From assembly GCA_015680685.1 (NCBI GenBank), contig MNCI01022436.1, forward strand, positions 222,339-286,338: a stretch of 64,000 nt of DNA. The letters are read 5' to 3'. Origin of the DNA: Gnetum montanum. Taxonomy: Eukaryota > Streptophyta > Gnetopsida > Gnetales > Gnetaceae. The position numbers and the translations under genes are program-made. Numbering within the stretch: position 1 is the stretch's first letter; the number at the start of each line of letters is the position of its first letter. Shown in pieces: positions 48,064-60,309 of the stretch. The notes under the pieces were generated by a model. That model did no database searches. It was not told the DNA's origin and was given only the letters and a program-made list of their open reading frames with translations.

Positions 48064-49581
48064 CTTTTTTTCCTTTGCTATTTTCGTACTTCTGCATTGT
48101 TCGAGGGTTCTTGCCTTGCCTTTTCATTTCTCAGTCGCGGGCCCACGCCCGGAGAATTCCTTGCTCATTTTGTTTCTCATTCCTGGTTTTCTCTCTCTAT
48201 GCATGACATGACACTACCCGAAGCAAGCTCAAGCAATCGCAGCGTCATGCAGTTGATGAATACAATCGTTCATGCACTAATGCAATGGATCTGATCAACA
48301 CTCCGTAATTCAGTGTGCTTGAATTAGAGTAGTGCTGGGATGGGTGACATCTCGGGAAGTTGTGGGGTTGCACCCTCCTTTTTCACTGCGCTTTTCTCAT
48401 TTCATCTTTATGGTCCGATGGTGCTTCCACTTTATTATCTATTCTTCGTTGTAGGCTCAAGGCTAGAGCCATCTTTCCCATTTCCTTTTTGGTTCCTAGT
48501 TTTCTCTCATTATGCTTGCCATTTCTTTGCACAACACAAGTTTAAGTGGAGGTAGCGTCATGCATTCAACAGGTGCGATCATACCAGCGCTAATGAATTG
48601 GATCCCATCAGAATTCCGTAATTAAGTGTGTTGGGGCTAGAGTAGTACTGGGATGGGTGACCTCTCGAGAAGTCCTAGTGTTGCACCCTCTTTTTTTCCT
48701 TCACTTTTTTTGTACGTCTGTATCATTCGAGGGTGCTCGCTTTGCCTTTTCATTTCTCCATCGCGGGCCCATACCCAGAGAAGTCCTTGCTCAGTTCGTT
48801 TCTCGTTCCTAGTTTTCTCTCTATATACATGGCATGACGCTACCCGACACAAGCTTAAGCAATCGCAGCATCATGCAGTTGAAGAATACAATCATTCATG
48901 CACTAACCCAGTGGATCTGATCAAGACTCCGTAATTCAGTGCGATTATTCTAGTGTAGTGCTGGGATGGATGACCTCTTGGGAAGTCGTGGGGTTGGACC
49001 CTCCTTTTTCGCTGAAATTTTCTCATTTCATCTTTATAGTTGGACGGTGCTTGCGCTTTATTATTTGTTCTTCGTCGCAGGGTCAAGGCTGGAGTCGTCT
49101 TTTCCCATTTCCTTTTTGGTTCCTAGTTTTCTCTCATTATGCATGCCATTGCTTTGCACGGTGCAAGTTTAAGTGGGGGCAGCGTCATGCACTCAACGGG
49201 TGTGATCATACCAGCATTAATGGATTGGATTCCATCAGAACTCTGTAATTAAGCATGGTTGGGCTAGAGTAGTACTGGGATGGGTGACCTCTTGGAAAGT
49301 CTTAGTGTTGCACCCTCTTTTTTTCCTTCACTTTTTTCATACATCTGTATCATTTGAGGATGCCTTTTCATTTCTCCATCGAGGGGCCCATGCCTAGAGA
49401 AGTCCTTGCTCATTTCATTTCTCGTTCCTGGTTTCCTCTCTCTATGCATGGCATGATGCTGCCCAGCGCAAGCTTAAGCGATCGCAGCATCATGCAGTTG
49501 ACGAATACAATCGTTCATGCGCTAATGCAATGGATTTGATCAACACTCCATAATTCAGTGCGCTTGGGCTAGAGTAGTGCT

Positions 49582-50803
49582 GGGATAGGTGACCTCTCGG
49601 GGACTCGTGGGGTTGCAACCTCTTTTTTCACTGCACTTTTCTCATTTCGTCTTTATGGTCTGACGATGCTTTCACTTTATTATCTATTCTTCGTCACAGG
49701 CTTAGGGCTAGAGACATTTTCTCCCATTTCCTTTTTGGTTCCTTGTTTTATCTAATTATGCATGCCATTGCTTTGAGTGGGCAGCGTCGTGCACTCAACG
49801 GGTGCGATCATACCAGCGTTAATGCATTGGATCCCATCAGAACTCCGTAATTAAGGGCGGTTGGGCTAGAGTAGTACTGGGATGGGTGACCTCTCAGGAA
49901 GTCCTAGTGTTGCACCCTCTTTTTTTCCTTCACATTTTTCATACATCTGTATCGTTCGAGGGTGCTTGCTTTGCCTTTTCATTTCTCCATCGAGGGGCCC
50001 ATGCCCGGAGAAGTCCTTGCTCATTTCGTTTCTGGTTCCTAGTTTTCTCTCTCTATGCATGGCATGACGCTGCCCAGCGCAAGCTTAAGCGATCGCAGTG
50101 TCATGCAGTTGACGAATACAATCGTTCATGTGCTAACACAACAAACTTGATCAACACTCCGTAATTCAGGGCGATTGGGCTAGAGTAGTGCTGGGATGGG
50201 TGACCTCTCGGGAAGTCGTAGGGTTGCACCCTCCTTTTTCGCTACACTTGTCTCATTTCCTCTTTATGGTCAGTTAGTGCTTGTGCTTTATTATCTGTTA
50301 TTCATCGTAGGCTTAGGGCTGGAGCCATTTTTTCCCATTTCCTTTTTGGTTCCTAGTTTTCTCTCATTATGCATGCCATTGCTTTGCGTGGGCAGTGTCG
50401 TGCACTCAATGGGTGCGATCATACCAGCGTTAACGCATTGGATCCCATCAGAACTCCGTAATTAAGGGCGGTTGGGCTAGAGTAGTACTGGGATGGGTGA
50501 CCTCTCAGGAAGTCCTAGTGTTGCACCCTCTTTTTTTCCTTCACATTTTTCATACGTCTGTATCGTTCGAGGGTGCTTGCTTTGCCTTTTCATTTCTCCA
50601 TCGAGGGGCCCATGCCTGGAGAAGTCCTTGCTCATTTCGTTCCTAGTTCCTGGTTTTCTCTCTCTATGCATGGCATGACGCTGCCCAGCGCAAGCTTAAG
50701 CGATCGCAGTGTCATGCAGTTGACGAATACAATCGTTCATGTGCTAACACAACAAATTTGATCAACACTCCGTAATTTAGGGCGATTGGGCTAGAGTAGT
50801 GCT
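49582..50803 (+). repeat. Recently duplicated 611-bp dimer within the array
   Basis: Two successive dimers (markers at 49866 and 50477) are far more alike than other neighbours. They share GTAATTAAGGGCGGTTGGG in the A copy, GAGGGGCCCATGCC in the A spacer, and a private deletion in the B spacer that leaves TGGGCAG directly before the A start region (near 49,778 and 50,389). Confidence 0.75.
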
Positions 50804-53800
50804 GGGATGGGTGACCTCTCGGGAAGTCGTAGGGTTGCACCCTTCTTTTTCGCTACACTTTTCTCGTTTCCTCTTTATGGTAAGTTGGTGCTTGCGCTTT
50901 ATTATCTGTTATTCTTCGCAGGCTTAGGGCTGGAGCTGTGTTTTCCCATTTCCTTTTTGGTTGCTAGTTTTTTGTCATTATGCATGCCATTGCTTTGCGC
51001 GGTGCAAGATTAAGTGGGGGCAGTGTCGTGCATGCAACATGTGTGATCATACTAACGCTAATGCATCGAATCCCATCAGAACTCCGTTATTAAGCGCACT
51101 TGGGGTATAGTAGTACTGGGATGGGTGACCTCTCAGGATGTCCTAGTGTTGCACCCTCTTTTTTTCCTTTGCTTTTTTTGTACATCTGTATCGTTCAAGG
51201 GTGCTTGCTTTGCCTTTTCATTTCTCCGTCGCAGGCCCACGCCCGGAGAAGTCCTTGCTCATTTCATTTCTTGTTCTTTGTTTTCTCTCTATATGCATGG
51301 CATGACGCTGCCTGGTGCAAGCTTAAGTGATCGAAGCATCATGCAATTGACGAATACAATCGTTCATGCACTAATGCAACGGATCTAATCAACACTCCAT
51401 AATTCAGCATGCCTGGTCTAGAGTAGTGCTAGGATGGGTGACCTCTCGGAAAGTCGTGGGGTTACACCCTCCTTTTTCACTACGATTTTCTCATTTCGTC
51501 TTTATGGTCGGACAGTGCTTGCACTTTATTATCTATTCTTCGTAGCAAGCTCAGGGCTGGAGCCATCTTTTCCCATTTCCTTTTTGGTTCCTAGTTTTCT
51601 TTCATAATGCATGCCATTGGTTTGCGCAACGTAAGTTTAAGTGGGGGCAGCGTCGTGCATTCAATAGGTGCGATCATACCAGCGCTAACACATTAGATCC
51701 CATCAGAACTCTGTAATTAAGCACGCTTGGGCTAGAGTACTACTGGTATGTGTGACCTTTCGGGATGTCCTAGTGTTGCACCCTCTTTTTTTCCTTCACT
51801 CTTTTCGTACATGTATATTTTTCGACGGTGCTCACTTTGCCTTTTCATTTCTCTTTCGTGGGCCCATGCTCGGAGAAGTCCTTGCTCATTTCATTTCTCA
51901 TTCCTGGTTTTCTCTCTCTATGCATGGCATGATGTTGCCCAGTGCAAGCTTAAGTGATCGCAGTGTCATGCAGTTGACAAATACAATCGTTCATGTGCTA
52001 ACGCAATGGATCTGATCAACACTCTGTAATTCAGCGCGCTTGGGCTAGAGTAGTGCTAGGATGGATGAACTCTTGGGAAGTTGTGGGGTTGCACCCTCCT
52101 TTTTTGCTATGCTTTTCTTGTTTCCACTTTATGGTTGGTTAGTGCTTGTGCTTTATTATCTGTTCTTCGTCGCAGGCTCAGGGCTGGAGCCGTCTTTTCC
52201 CATTTCCTTTTTGGTTCCTAGTTTTCTCTCATTATGCATGCCATTACTTTGTGTGGTGCAAGTTTAAGTGGGGGCAGCGTTGTGCACCCAACAGGTGCGA
52301 TCATACCAGTGCTAATGCATCGGATCCCATCAAAACTTCGTAATTAAGCGCGGTTGGGCTAGAGTAGTACTGGGATGGGTGACCTCTCGGGAAGTCCTAG
52401 TGTCACACCCTCTTTCTTTCCTTCACTTTTTTCATAAGTCTATCATTCGAGGGTGCTCGCTTTGCCTTTTCATTTCTCCATCGTCGGCCCACTTCCGGAG
52501 AAGTCCTTGCTCATTTCGTTTCTCCGGGATGGGTGACCTCTCGGGAAGTTGTGGGGTTGCACCCTCCTTTTTTGCTGCGCTTTTCTCGTTTCGTCCTTAT
52601 GATCAGATGGTGCTTGCACTTTAATATCTGTTCTTCATCGTAGGCTCAGGGCTGGAGCCGTCCTTTCCCATTTCCTTTTTGGTTCCTAGTTTTCTCTCAT
52701 AATGCATGCCATTGCTTTGCGCAGTGCAAGTTTAAGTGGGGGCAGCGTTGTGCACTCAACGGGTGCGATCATACCAGTGCTAATGCATCAGATCCCATCA
52801 AAACTCCGTAATTATGCGTGCTTGGGCTAGAGTAGTACTAGGATAGGTGACTTCTCGGGAAGTCCTAGTGTTGCACCCTCTTTTCTTCCTTCACTCTTTT
52901 CGTACGTCTGTATCGTTCGAGGGTGCTCGCTTTGCCTTTTCATTTCTCCATCGTAGGCCCACACCCGGAGAAGTCCTTGATCATTTCATTTCTCGTTCCT
53001 AGTTTTCTCTCTCTATGCATGGCATGACGCTGGTCGGCGTAAGCTTAAGCGATCGCAACATCATGCAGTTGATGAATACAATCGTTCATGCGCTAAAACA
53101 ACTGATCTGATCAACACTCCGTAATTCAATGCACTTGTGCTAGAGTAGTGCTGGGATGGGTGACCTCTCGGGAAGTCATGGGGTTGCACCCTCCTTTCTC
53201 ACTGCACTTTTCTCATTTCATCTTTATGGTCAGATGGTGCTTGCACTTTATTATCTGTTCTTCGTTGCAGGCTCAGGGCTGGAGCCATCTTTTCCCATTT
53301 CCTTTTTGGTTCCTAGTTTTCTCTCATTATGCATGCCATTGCTTTGCGCAGTGCAGGTTTAAGTGGAGGTAGCTTCATGCACTCAATGGGTGTGATCATA
53401 CAAGCGCTAACGCATCGGATCCCATCAGAACTCTGTAATTAAGAGCGCTTGGGCAAGAGTAGTACTGGGATGGGTGACCTCTCAGGAAGTCCTAGTGTTG
53501 CACCCTCTTTTTTTTCTTTGCTTTTTTCATACGTCTATATCGTTCAAGGGTGCTCTCTTTGCCTTTTCATTTCTCCATCATGTGCCCACGCCTGGAGAAG
53601 TCCTTCCTCATTTCGTTTCTCATTCCTGGTTTTCTCTCTGCCCAGCACTGCCCAGCGCAAGCTTAAGCGATCGCAGCATCATGCAGTTGACAAATACACT
53701 CGTTCATGCGCTAACGCAATGGATTTGATCAACACTCCGTAATTCAGCGCACTTATTCTAGAGTAGTGCTGGGATGGGTGACCTCTCGGGAAGTCGTGGG

Positions 53801-54642
53801 GTTGCACCCTCCTTTTTGCTACGCTTTTCTTGTTTCATCTTTATTGTTGGACGGTGCTTGCGCTTTATTATCTGTTCTTCATCGCAAGCTTAGGGCTAGA
53901 GCCATATTTTCCCATTTCCTTTTTGGTTCCTAGTTTTCTCTCATTATGCATGCCATTGCTTTGCACGACGCAAGTTTAAGTGGGGGTAGCGTGGTGCACT
54001 CAACGGGTGCGATCATACCAGCGCTAACGCATCATATCCCATTAGAACTCCATAATTAAGTGTGCTTGGGCTAGAGTAGTACTAGGATGGTTGACCTCTT
54101 GGGAAGTCCTAGTGTTGCAACCTCTTTTTTTCCTTCACTTTTTTCATATGTCTGTATCGTTCAAGGGTGTTCGCTTTACCTTTTCATTTCTCCGTCGTGG
54201 GCCCACTCTCGGAGAATTCCTTGCTAATTTCATTTCTTGCTCTTGGTTTTCTCTCTCTATGCATGGCATGATGCTACCCGGCACAAGCTTAAGTGATTGC
54301 AGTATCATGTAGTTGACGAATATAATCGTTCATGCGCTAACGCAACAGATCTGATCAACACTCCGTAATTCAACACGCTTGGGCTAGAGTAGTGCTGGGA
54401 TGGGTGACCTCTCGGGAAGTCAGGGGTTGCACCCTCCTTTTTCGCTGCACTTTTCTTGTTTCGTCTTTATGGTTGGACGGTGCTTGTGCTTTATTATCTA
54501 TTCTTCGTCGTAGGCTCAGGGCTGGAGCCGTGTTTTCCCATTTCCTTTTTTGGTTCCTAGTTTTCTCTCATTATGCATGCCATTGCTTTGCACGACACAA
54601 GTTTAAGTGGGGGCAGCATTGTGCACTCAATAGGTGTGATAA

Positions 54643-54726
54643 TACAAATTAGGAATGTTGCTATATTGTATAAGCCAGTTGAAGAAGCAAGCCTCCGTTA
54701 CAATTGTGGTAGGTGTAACTAAATAT
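54643..54726 (+). repeat. Direct repeat, left copy, at the right end of the 5S-like array
   Basis: It begins TACAAATTAGGAATGTTGC and continues through ATTGTATAAGCCAGTTGAAG to TAACTAAATAT. It matches 60599-60673 with a few substitutions and an extra 9-10 bp. Its first base falls exactly at the array boundary. Confidence 0.9.
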
Positions 54727-55609
54727 TAAAGCCTATAAAATACAATTATCATCATGCTTTTGGATGAAGAAAATAAAAGATATTTGGAGAGCTCCTACAT
54801 TTCATAAAATTCATATTTTTGTATAGTACCTTATTCATCAAAGTCTTCCTATTATTACTCATGTTAAACATTTGAGAAACATTTCTTCTCAATATCCTAT
54901 TTGTAGAAATAAAGATTATGTTCCTCAGCATGCTTGAAAATGGACTTTCAAAATTTGTAATAACTTTCAACTAAGCATCAATGAAGTAATTCTAGGTAAT
55001 TAGTCTAGTTTGTCTTCTTCAATTCTTTGTATTTGAAATTATCTTAAACAACTTGTTCTATACTCTATTAGGAAGCTTTGGTATGCAGTTATTTTCAAGT
55101 AGTAAGAGCATAACTATGACCTTTCTTCAAGTGTCAAATACCATATTCTTAAGGATCTTTCGATTTAGCAACAACTTCAAAAAAAAAGGTTTCCAATGAA
55201 AGTTAAATAATTAATTTACATTCCACATGATTAATTTCTTTCTTTTAGAGGCTCATTGATGGGAAGCTTTCAACTTTTGTTGCTATTTTTTCTTTATTTT
55301 TGATTAATGTAGTTTTTAAAGAGGATTTTCTCCTTCTCTTTATAAAAAATCCTTTAGTAAGGAGTGAAAACCCATGAGGGAACTTATGAATAAGAACAGG
55401 ATTTGATCCTTTTCATATCCTAGATGGAGGGTTTTCCAAGATTGGTTGTAAGGATGAAAACCTAAAAGGTTATCCTTAAAACCATTAAGCTTTTTCTTTA
55501 AACTCACGCTTTGATGATCTAATGTACTCTAAAGTTTCTTAATATTATTTTTCATTTTTTCAGATTTGATACATCCCTAGTTTCAAATATGTTAAACTAT
55601 GAGTGGATT

Positions 55610-55770
55610 AATCTTTCAAGAAAATATTTGATTATACTCTTGAATTGGAAGTTCCAAGTTATGGGTTTAATTCTACTAGATAATACTAAATTATAAAGTT
55701 CCAATTTGACTATTTGTCTTAGCGATAAATATTTTTAATTAGAACTTTATAACTTAGCATTGCCCACAAA
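55610..55770 (+). mobile_element. SINE-like copy 1 (diverged)
   Basis: The segment with AGTTATGGGTTTAATTC (B-box-like, about 55,663-55,672), AAATTATAAAGTTCCAATTTGAC and, further on, AACTTAGCATTGCCC matches copy 3 at 57,634-57,790 in order and spacing. Its 5' third is too diverged to show an A box. Confidence 0.45.
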
Positions 55771-57182
55771 AATCAAACTCATACCTTAAAAAATTTTCAA
55801 TTAAGAGTCTAACCACTTATTTAAGGATCCAAAGTCCTAGTCTATAAAACCTCATCACCAATTTACTTCTTAAGTTTAGTCCAACATTATATAAATTAAT
55901 TCAATATCTACTTTAGCACCTATTTTGTTACTTCATTTAACAAGTGGTAAAATACTTTAAAATTTGCCATTTTAGCAGTAGATGCATCATATCAAGTCTT
56001 CATCCCTCCTTCAATAATTCAAAATATTTACCAAAACACTATTATAATTTTACTAAAATTAATATTTAGGAGTTAACACCAAGTTAATATCATAATTTTA
56101 CGATTATCATAAGTTGAAATCTATTTCTTATACAAGAAAATGGAGATAAACGTGAGTTTGAAAGATACTCCTTGGCAATCTTTGCACAGGACCTATTAAA
56201 AGGCCCCAAACATTCTATGATAAAAGTAACATTGATTTGGGAAGAGAAGGTCCCCCATCCTTGATTTTGCAAGGTTAACATCTTTATGATAATCCATGTC
56301 ACTAATAAGTGAAAAAACATGGTTCAATAAAAAAACAGTTGGAGTATTAATAGAAGTAGAAAACATGTAAAATATCTTTGGTGTTTTTAATTTAAAGTAG
56401 TAGCTGTAGACCTTTTATTTTTATGTTGCACTAAGTGAAACTCATTTATATTAATATTTCCATGGCTAGTCCTTGTTAAATTTCTTTTTTCTAAAGAGGA
56501 ATATTCGTTAGATATCAAGAGTTTGCTAGCACATTTAAAATTAAAAGGATTAGTAAAAGATTAAGAACATATTGAAGAAGATTTCATTTGTGCATGGTGA
56601 AAACTATCATTATTTGTCTTTTCTAAAAATTGTTATTTCTTTTCCTCATGAACACCATTTTTATTATATATAAGATAGATTCCAATAACATGGCCTTTAT
56701 GACAATAATAGCTATAACATCTTTACAAATTATAATATGTAATTTTTTTGGAGAAAGCATTGATTATTAGCCTTGAGTTTTAACTTTTTCTTCTTCTACT
56801 ATAAATTAATCTCTATAAAATAATGTGTGCACTACACATCATCTAGTAATGTTTTTGACTTTGTCTTCAAGATTGTGCCAATGCTACAAATAATTTCTCT
56901 TTCAATGCTTTGAAAAATCAAAGGAAGATGTTTTAATTCAATTTAGCAGGGAGTTTTAGAGTAATCAAAAAAAAATATAAATCAAAATCCACTTTCAAAT
57001 TCTTCATAGTCTCTACAATCTAAGCAATATTAGTATTTTCCATCTTTAGATCACTTCTTGCCAAAAATATTTTTGTTGCAAAAACTTTACAAGAAACCCT
57101 CAAGATTTATCAATTCTCAATTTTACCATATTTGAAATATTTTATTACCTAATCTCTTACAAAAAATCTACTTTTAGCAATG

Positions 57183-57300
57183 AGCTGTTAGCTTCATAGT
57201 AAAAGATTTGGCATGGAAACCTTGAGTCACAAGTTTGATTCCAATAGACAACATTGAATTATAGATTAAAAAAATTCTATTAAAGTAATTTTGAAATTGC
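57183..57300 (+). mobile_element. SINE-like copy 2 with tRNA-like A and B boxes
   Basis: CTGTTAGCTTCATAGTAAAAG (A-box-like, about 57,185-57,205) is followed about 30 bp on by AAGTTTGATTCCAA (B-box-like, 57,231-57,244), then by an AATTATAG-type body shared with copy 3. Order and spacing fit a tRNA-derived SINE head. Confidence 0.45.
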
Positions 57301-57633
57301 TATGTTCGATTGATCCAGGAGGGCCTTAATGAACATAAGTAAAAAGCACCTTTGGTTTCAATCTTCAAGCTTGAAATGCTAAACATAGTATGACTGACAC
57401 TCGTGGTTTTACTTGTCACATACGACTCTTATCATTATTATGTGATAGGTGCATGCATATAGAATGCAATGAAAATAACTAAAAGGAGATGCATTAAATT
57501 AGATCATCTCTAGTACAATATCAACAATGCAACACAACATGAAAACATAAGGTGACTCAATGTAAGACACATGCATTGCCATGCCACATTGCAATTCCAT
57601 AGCACAATCAAATAAGATACAATATTAGAACAA

Positions 57634-57790
57634 TGATGTGTTAGCCTAGCAGTAAGACTTTTAATTTGGCAACACGAAATTATGGGTTTAATTTTGGTGT
57701 GCAATATTAAGTTATAAAGTTCTAATTTGACTATATATTATAGGGGATAAATATTAGTAAATATGATATCTTATAGCTTAGTGCCAATTA
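57634..57790 (+). mobile_element. SINE-like copy 3 with tRNA-like A and B boxes
   Basis: GTGTTAGCCTAGCAGTAAGA (57,638 on) resembles a tRNA A-box region, and TATGGGTTTAATTTTGG (about 57,681-57,697) a degraded B box. The body GTTATAAAGTTCTAATTTGAC and the end TATAGCTTAGTGCC recur in copy 1. Function is inferred only from this layout. Confidence 0.5.
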
Positions 57791-60309
57791 GTAAGATATT
57801 ATATAAAGGTTCATCACCCACAAGCTCAATGAAAAATTGAAAAAAAAATTCAGTAATGCATTTAATATGTAAGTTAACGAGTAAACCTTTTTAAAACAAA
57901 CAATATTTAAAGTTGTATAAATAAAACAATATGATTTGTCGAGCTATATTTGAAGGAATACATTCATAGTTGTTTGATGGTCACTATGAGTTCCATGGCT
58001 GATTCAAAATATATTCTCTTACAATTCATGATACTTTGTTTTCTATTTTTCAACCCATTCTTCTTATTTGGGTGCTAGCCAAAAAATTGCTACGTGAACC
58101 ATGGGTAGAACGAAAATGCTGAAACAAATCAAAGACATCCACAAAACTAAAAACGGGGAGAAAATAATAGGGAAAAAAAGATGTGAACGAAAGAAAAATG
58201 AGGACGATCACCAATCCCTCTATTCATACTGAACCTACATCTTCACAGTCTCCTTGTTTGTCAGTTTAAAGAATTCACATCTGATTTTCTCATTCATCTA
58301 GAAGAATGCTCAAGGACAGGACAATTGTGTTGTTGTGCATTGCTGCTCAAGGTGGGGAAGCTCTATGGATCACTTTGGTTTATTTAGGGAAAAGGTTATA
58401 ATGAGGGTTGGAATATTAAATTATTAAAAGGTATGAAATCTTTTTGAAAACATACCATTTTTATTAAGGTAAACCCAGTAAAGTATTCTTATGTGTAAAT
58501 ATTCAAGTATTTTAGTATAAAAATTTGTGTTATTGCGTCTACACTCTTTCGTGTCTTATTTAAACTTAGAAAGCAATATTTTTGACAACCTATGAATTTT
58601 AGAAACAAACTAAAAACACAGTATCATTTATTATGAAGATAAATATATAATAACGTTTGTAATTTCAAATACTTAGTCCAAAAACTGACATTTACTTATT
58701 ATCTATTTACTTTCAGGTACAGCCAAAGCTTTTTTATTCACTCACACATTCTTCAATTTCATGCAAAAAGGTAGTAGAAACACATAAATTATGCCTCAAA
58801 TACTAAGCTGTACAATCATCCATATGGTACTGATCAAATAACTAATTCTTTGAAGCTATCCTTTCCTCTATCTTTGGGAGCGATGCCAACTACTACATGG
58901 TTGGACTATTGTAACGGAAAATAAATAATTACAGTCATAAAGCTATGTCAAGAGATAAACTTTCTTTTGGGAACTATTATGGGTATGTAATGGTTGACCT
59001 TACTAACACAAAATTTACAACTGCCATAGCAAGAATTATTTAACATTCGTTTTGATTTTTTTTTCAAATTAAAAATCAATTATCAGTGAATCAACTTTGG
59101 GATTTCTTTAATTTGAAAAAGAATAAGATTCTCTCATCTATATATAATAGATATATATCATAAGTATATAGCTAAACTTGTTATTGTTACAACATTTAGA
59201 GTAGTCATTGATATTATAGTCATATTATGGTTTTGAGAAAAATTAATGAAAACCATAAGATTTTTCCATTTCATTTATTTAAAAGTGATTATTTTTTATT
59301 ATTTACATCTTTAGTAAATTCAAGTCAATGCTATTTTATATTTGGTTTACATAAGTTAGGACTTTGAAAGATAATAATTTCAATGTTTAAAGAAATTTGA
59401 ACTTTGAAGAATTTTTTAGAAAGGTTTTCTAAGTTTGTTTTAATTCCAAGATTTCATGATTTGATCTTCAATGGATGATAATTCCATTGTTTAAGTTAAA
59501 ATTTATATATTGAATTTATCTTTAAAGCCTTCCAACATTTATTTAATTTGTTAAGGTTAAATGTTTTTTTATTCTATTTAAATTCTTGCATTTCATAAGT
59601 AGGTTCAATAATTTGAGGATGCATGTGGTGTTCAACAACAATCAGTTCACATGAGTATTTAGTAATCCTAAAATATCTAACCTTACGTCAAATAATCCCA
59701 TTGGTTTTCTATTGACATCAGTCTTGGGTTACAATATCCATGTGGGATACACAACTAATATCTCTCAAACCATGTGAGGACACTTACCGAAATTAGAATC
59801 CCCAACGTTAAGTTGATGTGAAATTTGCTGTCTTCACCGTTTAGATAAATATTTTTATGATTAAAATAATCATGATCATATATTAAAACCTTAACTTTAT
59901 GAGTTTGACTGCATTTATTACAGACAAAATTAATAAAATGCTAATGCAGATATTGTTTGAACTGTACAGAAAGCAAATGTGGGTTTTTATTAAGAAATTT
60001 CACTTTGTTCTCTGCTCATTGTTATCACTGGCCAGCCCTTTTAATGCAGTCCCTGGTATGCTGTGGATGCAAGTTTGGCTTCTTTGGGGATATTTTTTTT
60101 GTAGATCTGATACACATCCAATAGGCAGAAGGAGTTTCAGTCACACCTCATTGAATATAATACAATCATATTAGATATACAGAATCTTAAAGCATATTAG
60201 AAAACATAAACCTGAAAGGTGGGAAATGGGTTGGAGTTTGGTTGATTGCAGTTGCTTTGAGATTTGCTTCCCTAGCAAGTGCTCTTTCTTGCAAAAAAGT
60301 AATTAGATT

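Larger units (their letters stand above)
34931..54645 (+). repeat. 5S rDNA-derived tandem array, right subfamily (about 627-bp A/B dimers)
   Basis: About 63 monomers of about 313 bp continue the array in the same orientation and A/B alternation, with a different marker set: TCGTCTTTATGG, TCGTACGTCTG, GCGGGCCCACG, CAGTTGACGAATACAATCG, GATCAACACTCC, and GGGGTTGCACCCTCC at the B 3' end. The dimer period is about 627 bp (47404 to 48031). The changeover happens within one A unit near 34,900. The array stops at about 54,645, partway into the next A copy (GGTGTGAT). Confidence 0.92.
54727..60309. other. AT-rich intergenic stretch
   Basis: Roughly 70% A+T, no reading frame longer than about 90 codons and none with a recognisable domain. 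It contains the SINE-like copies listed separately. I see nothing else I can name; ageing unrecognised transposon remains are likely. Confidence 0.6.

Noticed and set aside
12107-54645. A regular repeat-spacer pattern that could suggest a CRISPR array.
   Set aside because: Repeats are 119-317 bp, the spacers are homologous to each other rather than unique, and the repeat is a 5S rRNA-type sequence in a plant genome.
12107-54645. Tandem copies of a Cassandra-type TRIM (retrotransposons whose LTR contains a 5S promoter).
   Set aside because: Each unit has a whole 119-nt 5S-like sequence followed by a T-run. I see no primer-binding site, polypurine tract or TG...CA ends, and the head-to-tail 5S-plus-spacer layout is that of 5S rDNA.
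12241-54652. Dozens of plus-strand ORFs of 60-100 codons, one or more per array unit, with similar hydrophobic Phe/Ser/Leu-rich peptides.
   Set aside because: They start inside the 5S-like sequence and run through T/C-rich spacer, where stop codons are rare by composition. Many need non-ATG starts, and the frame is lost wherever the spacer has small indels, as in the right half. This is repeated non-coding DNA.
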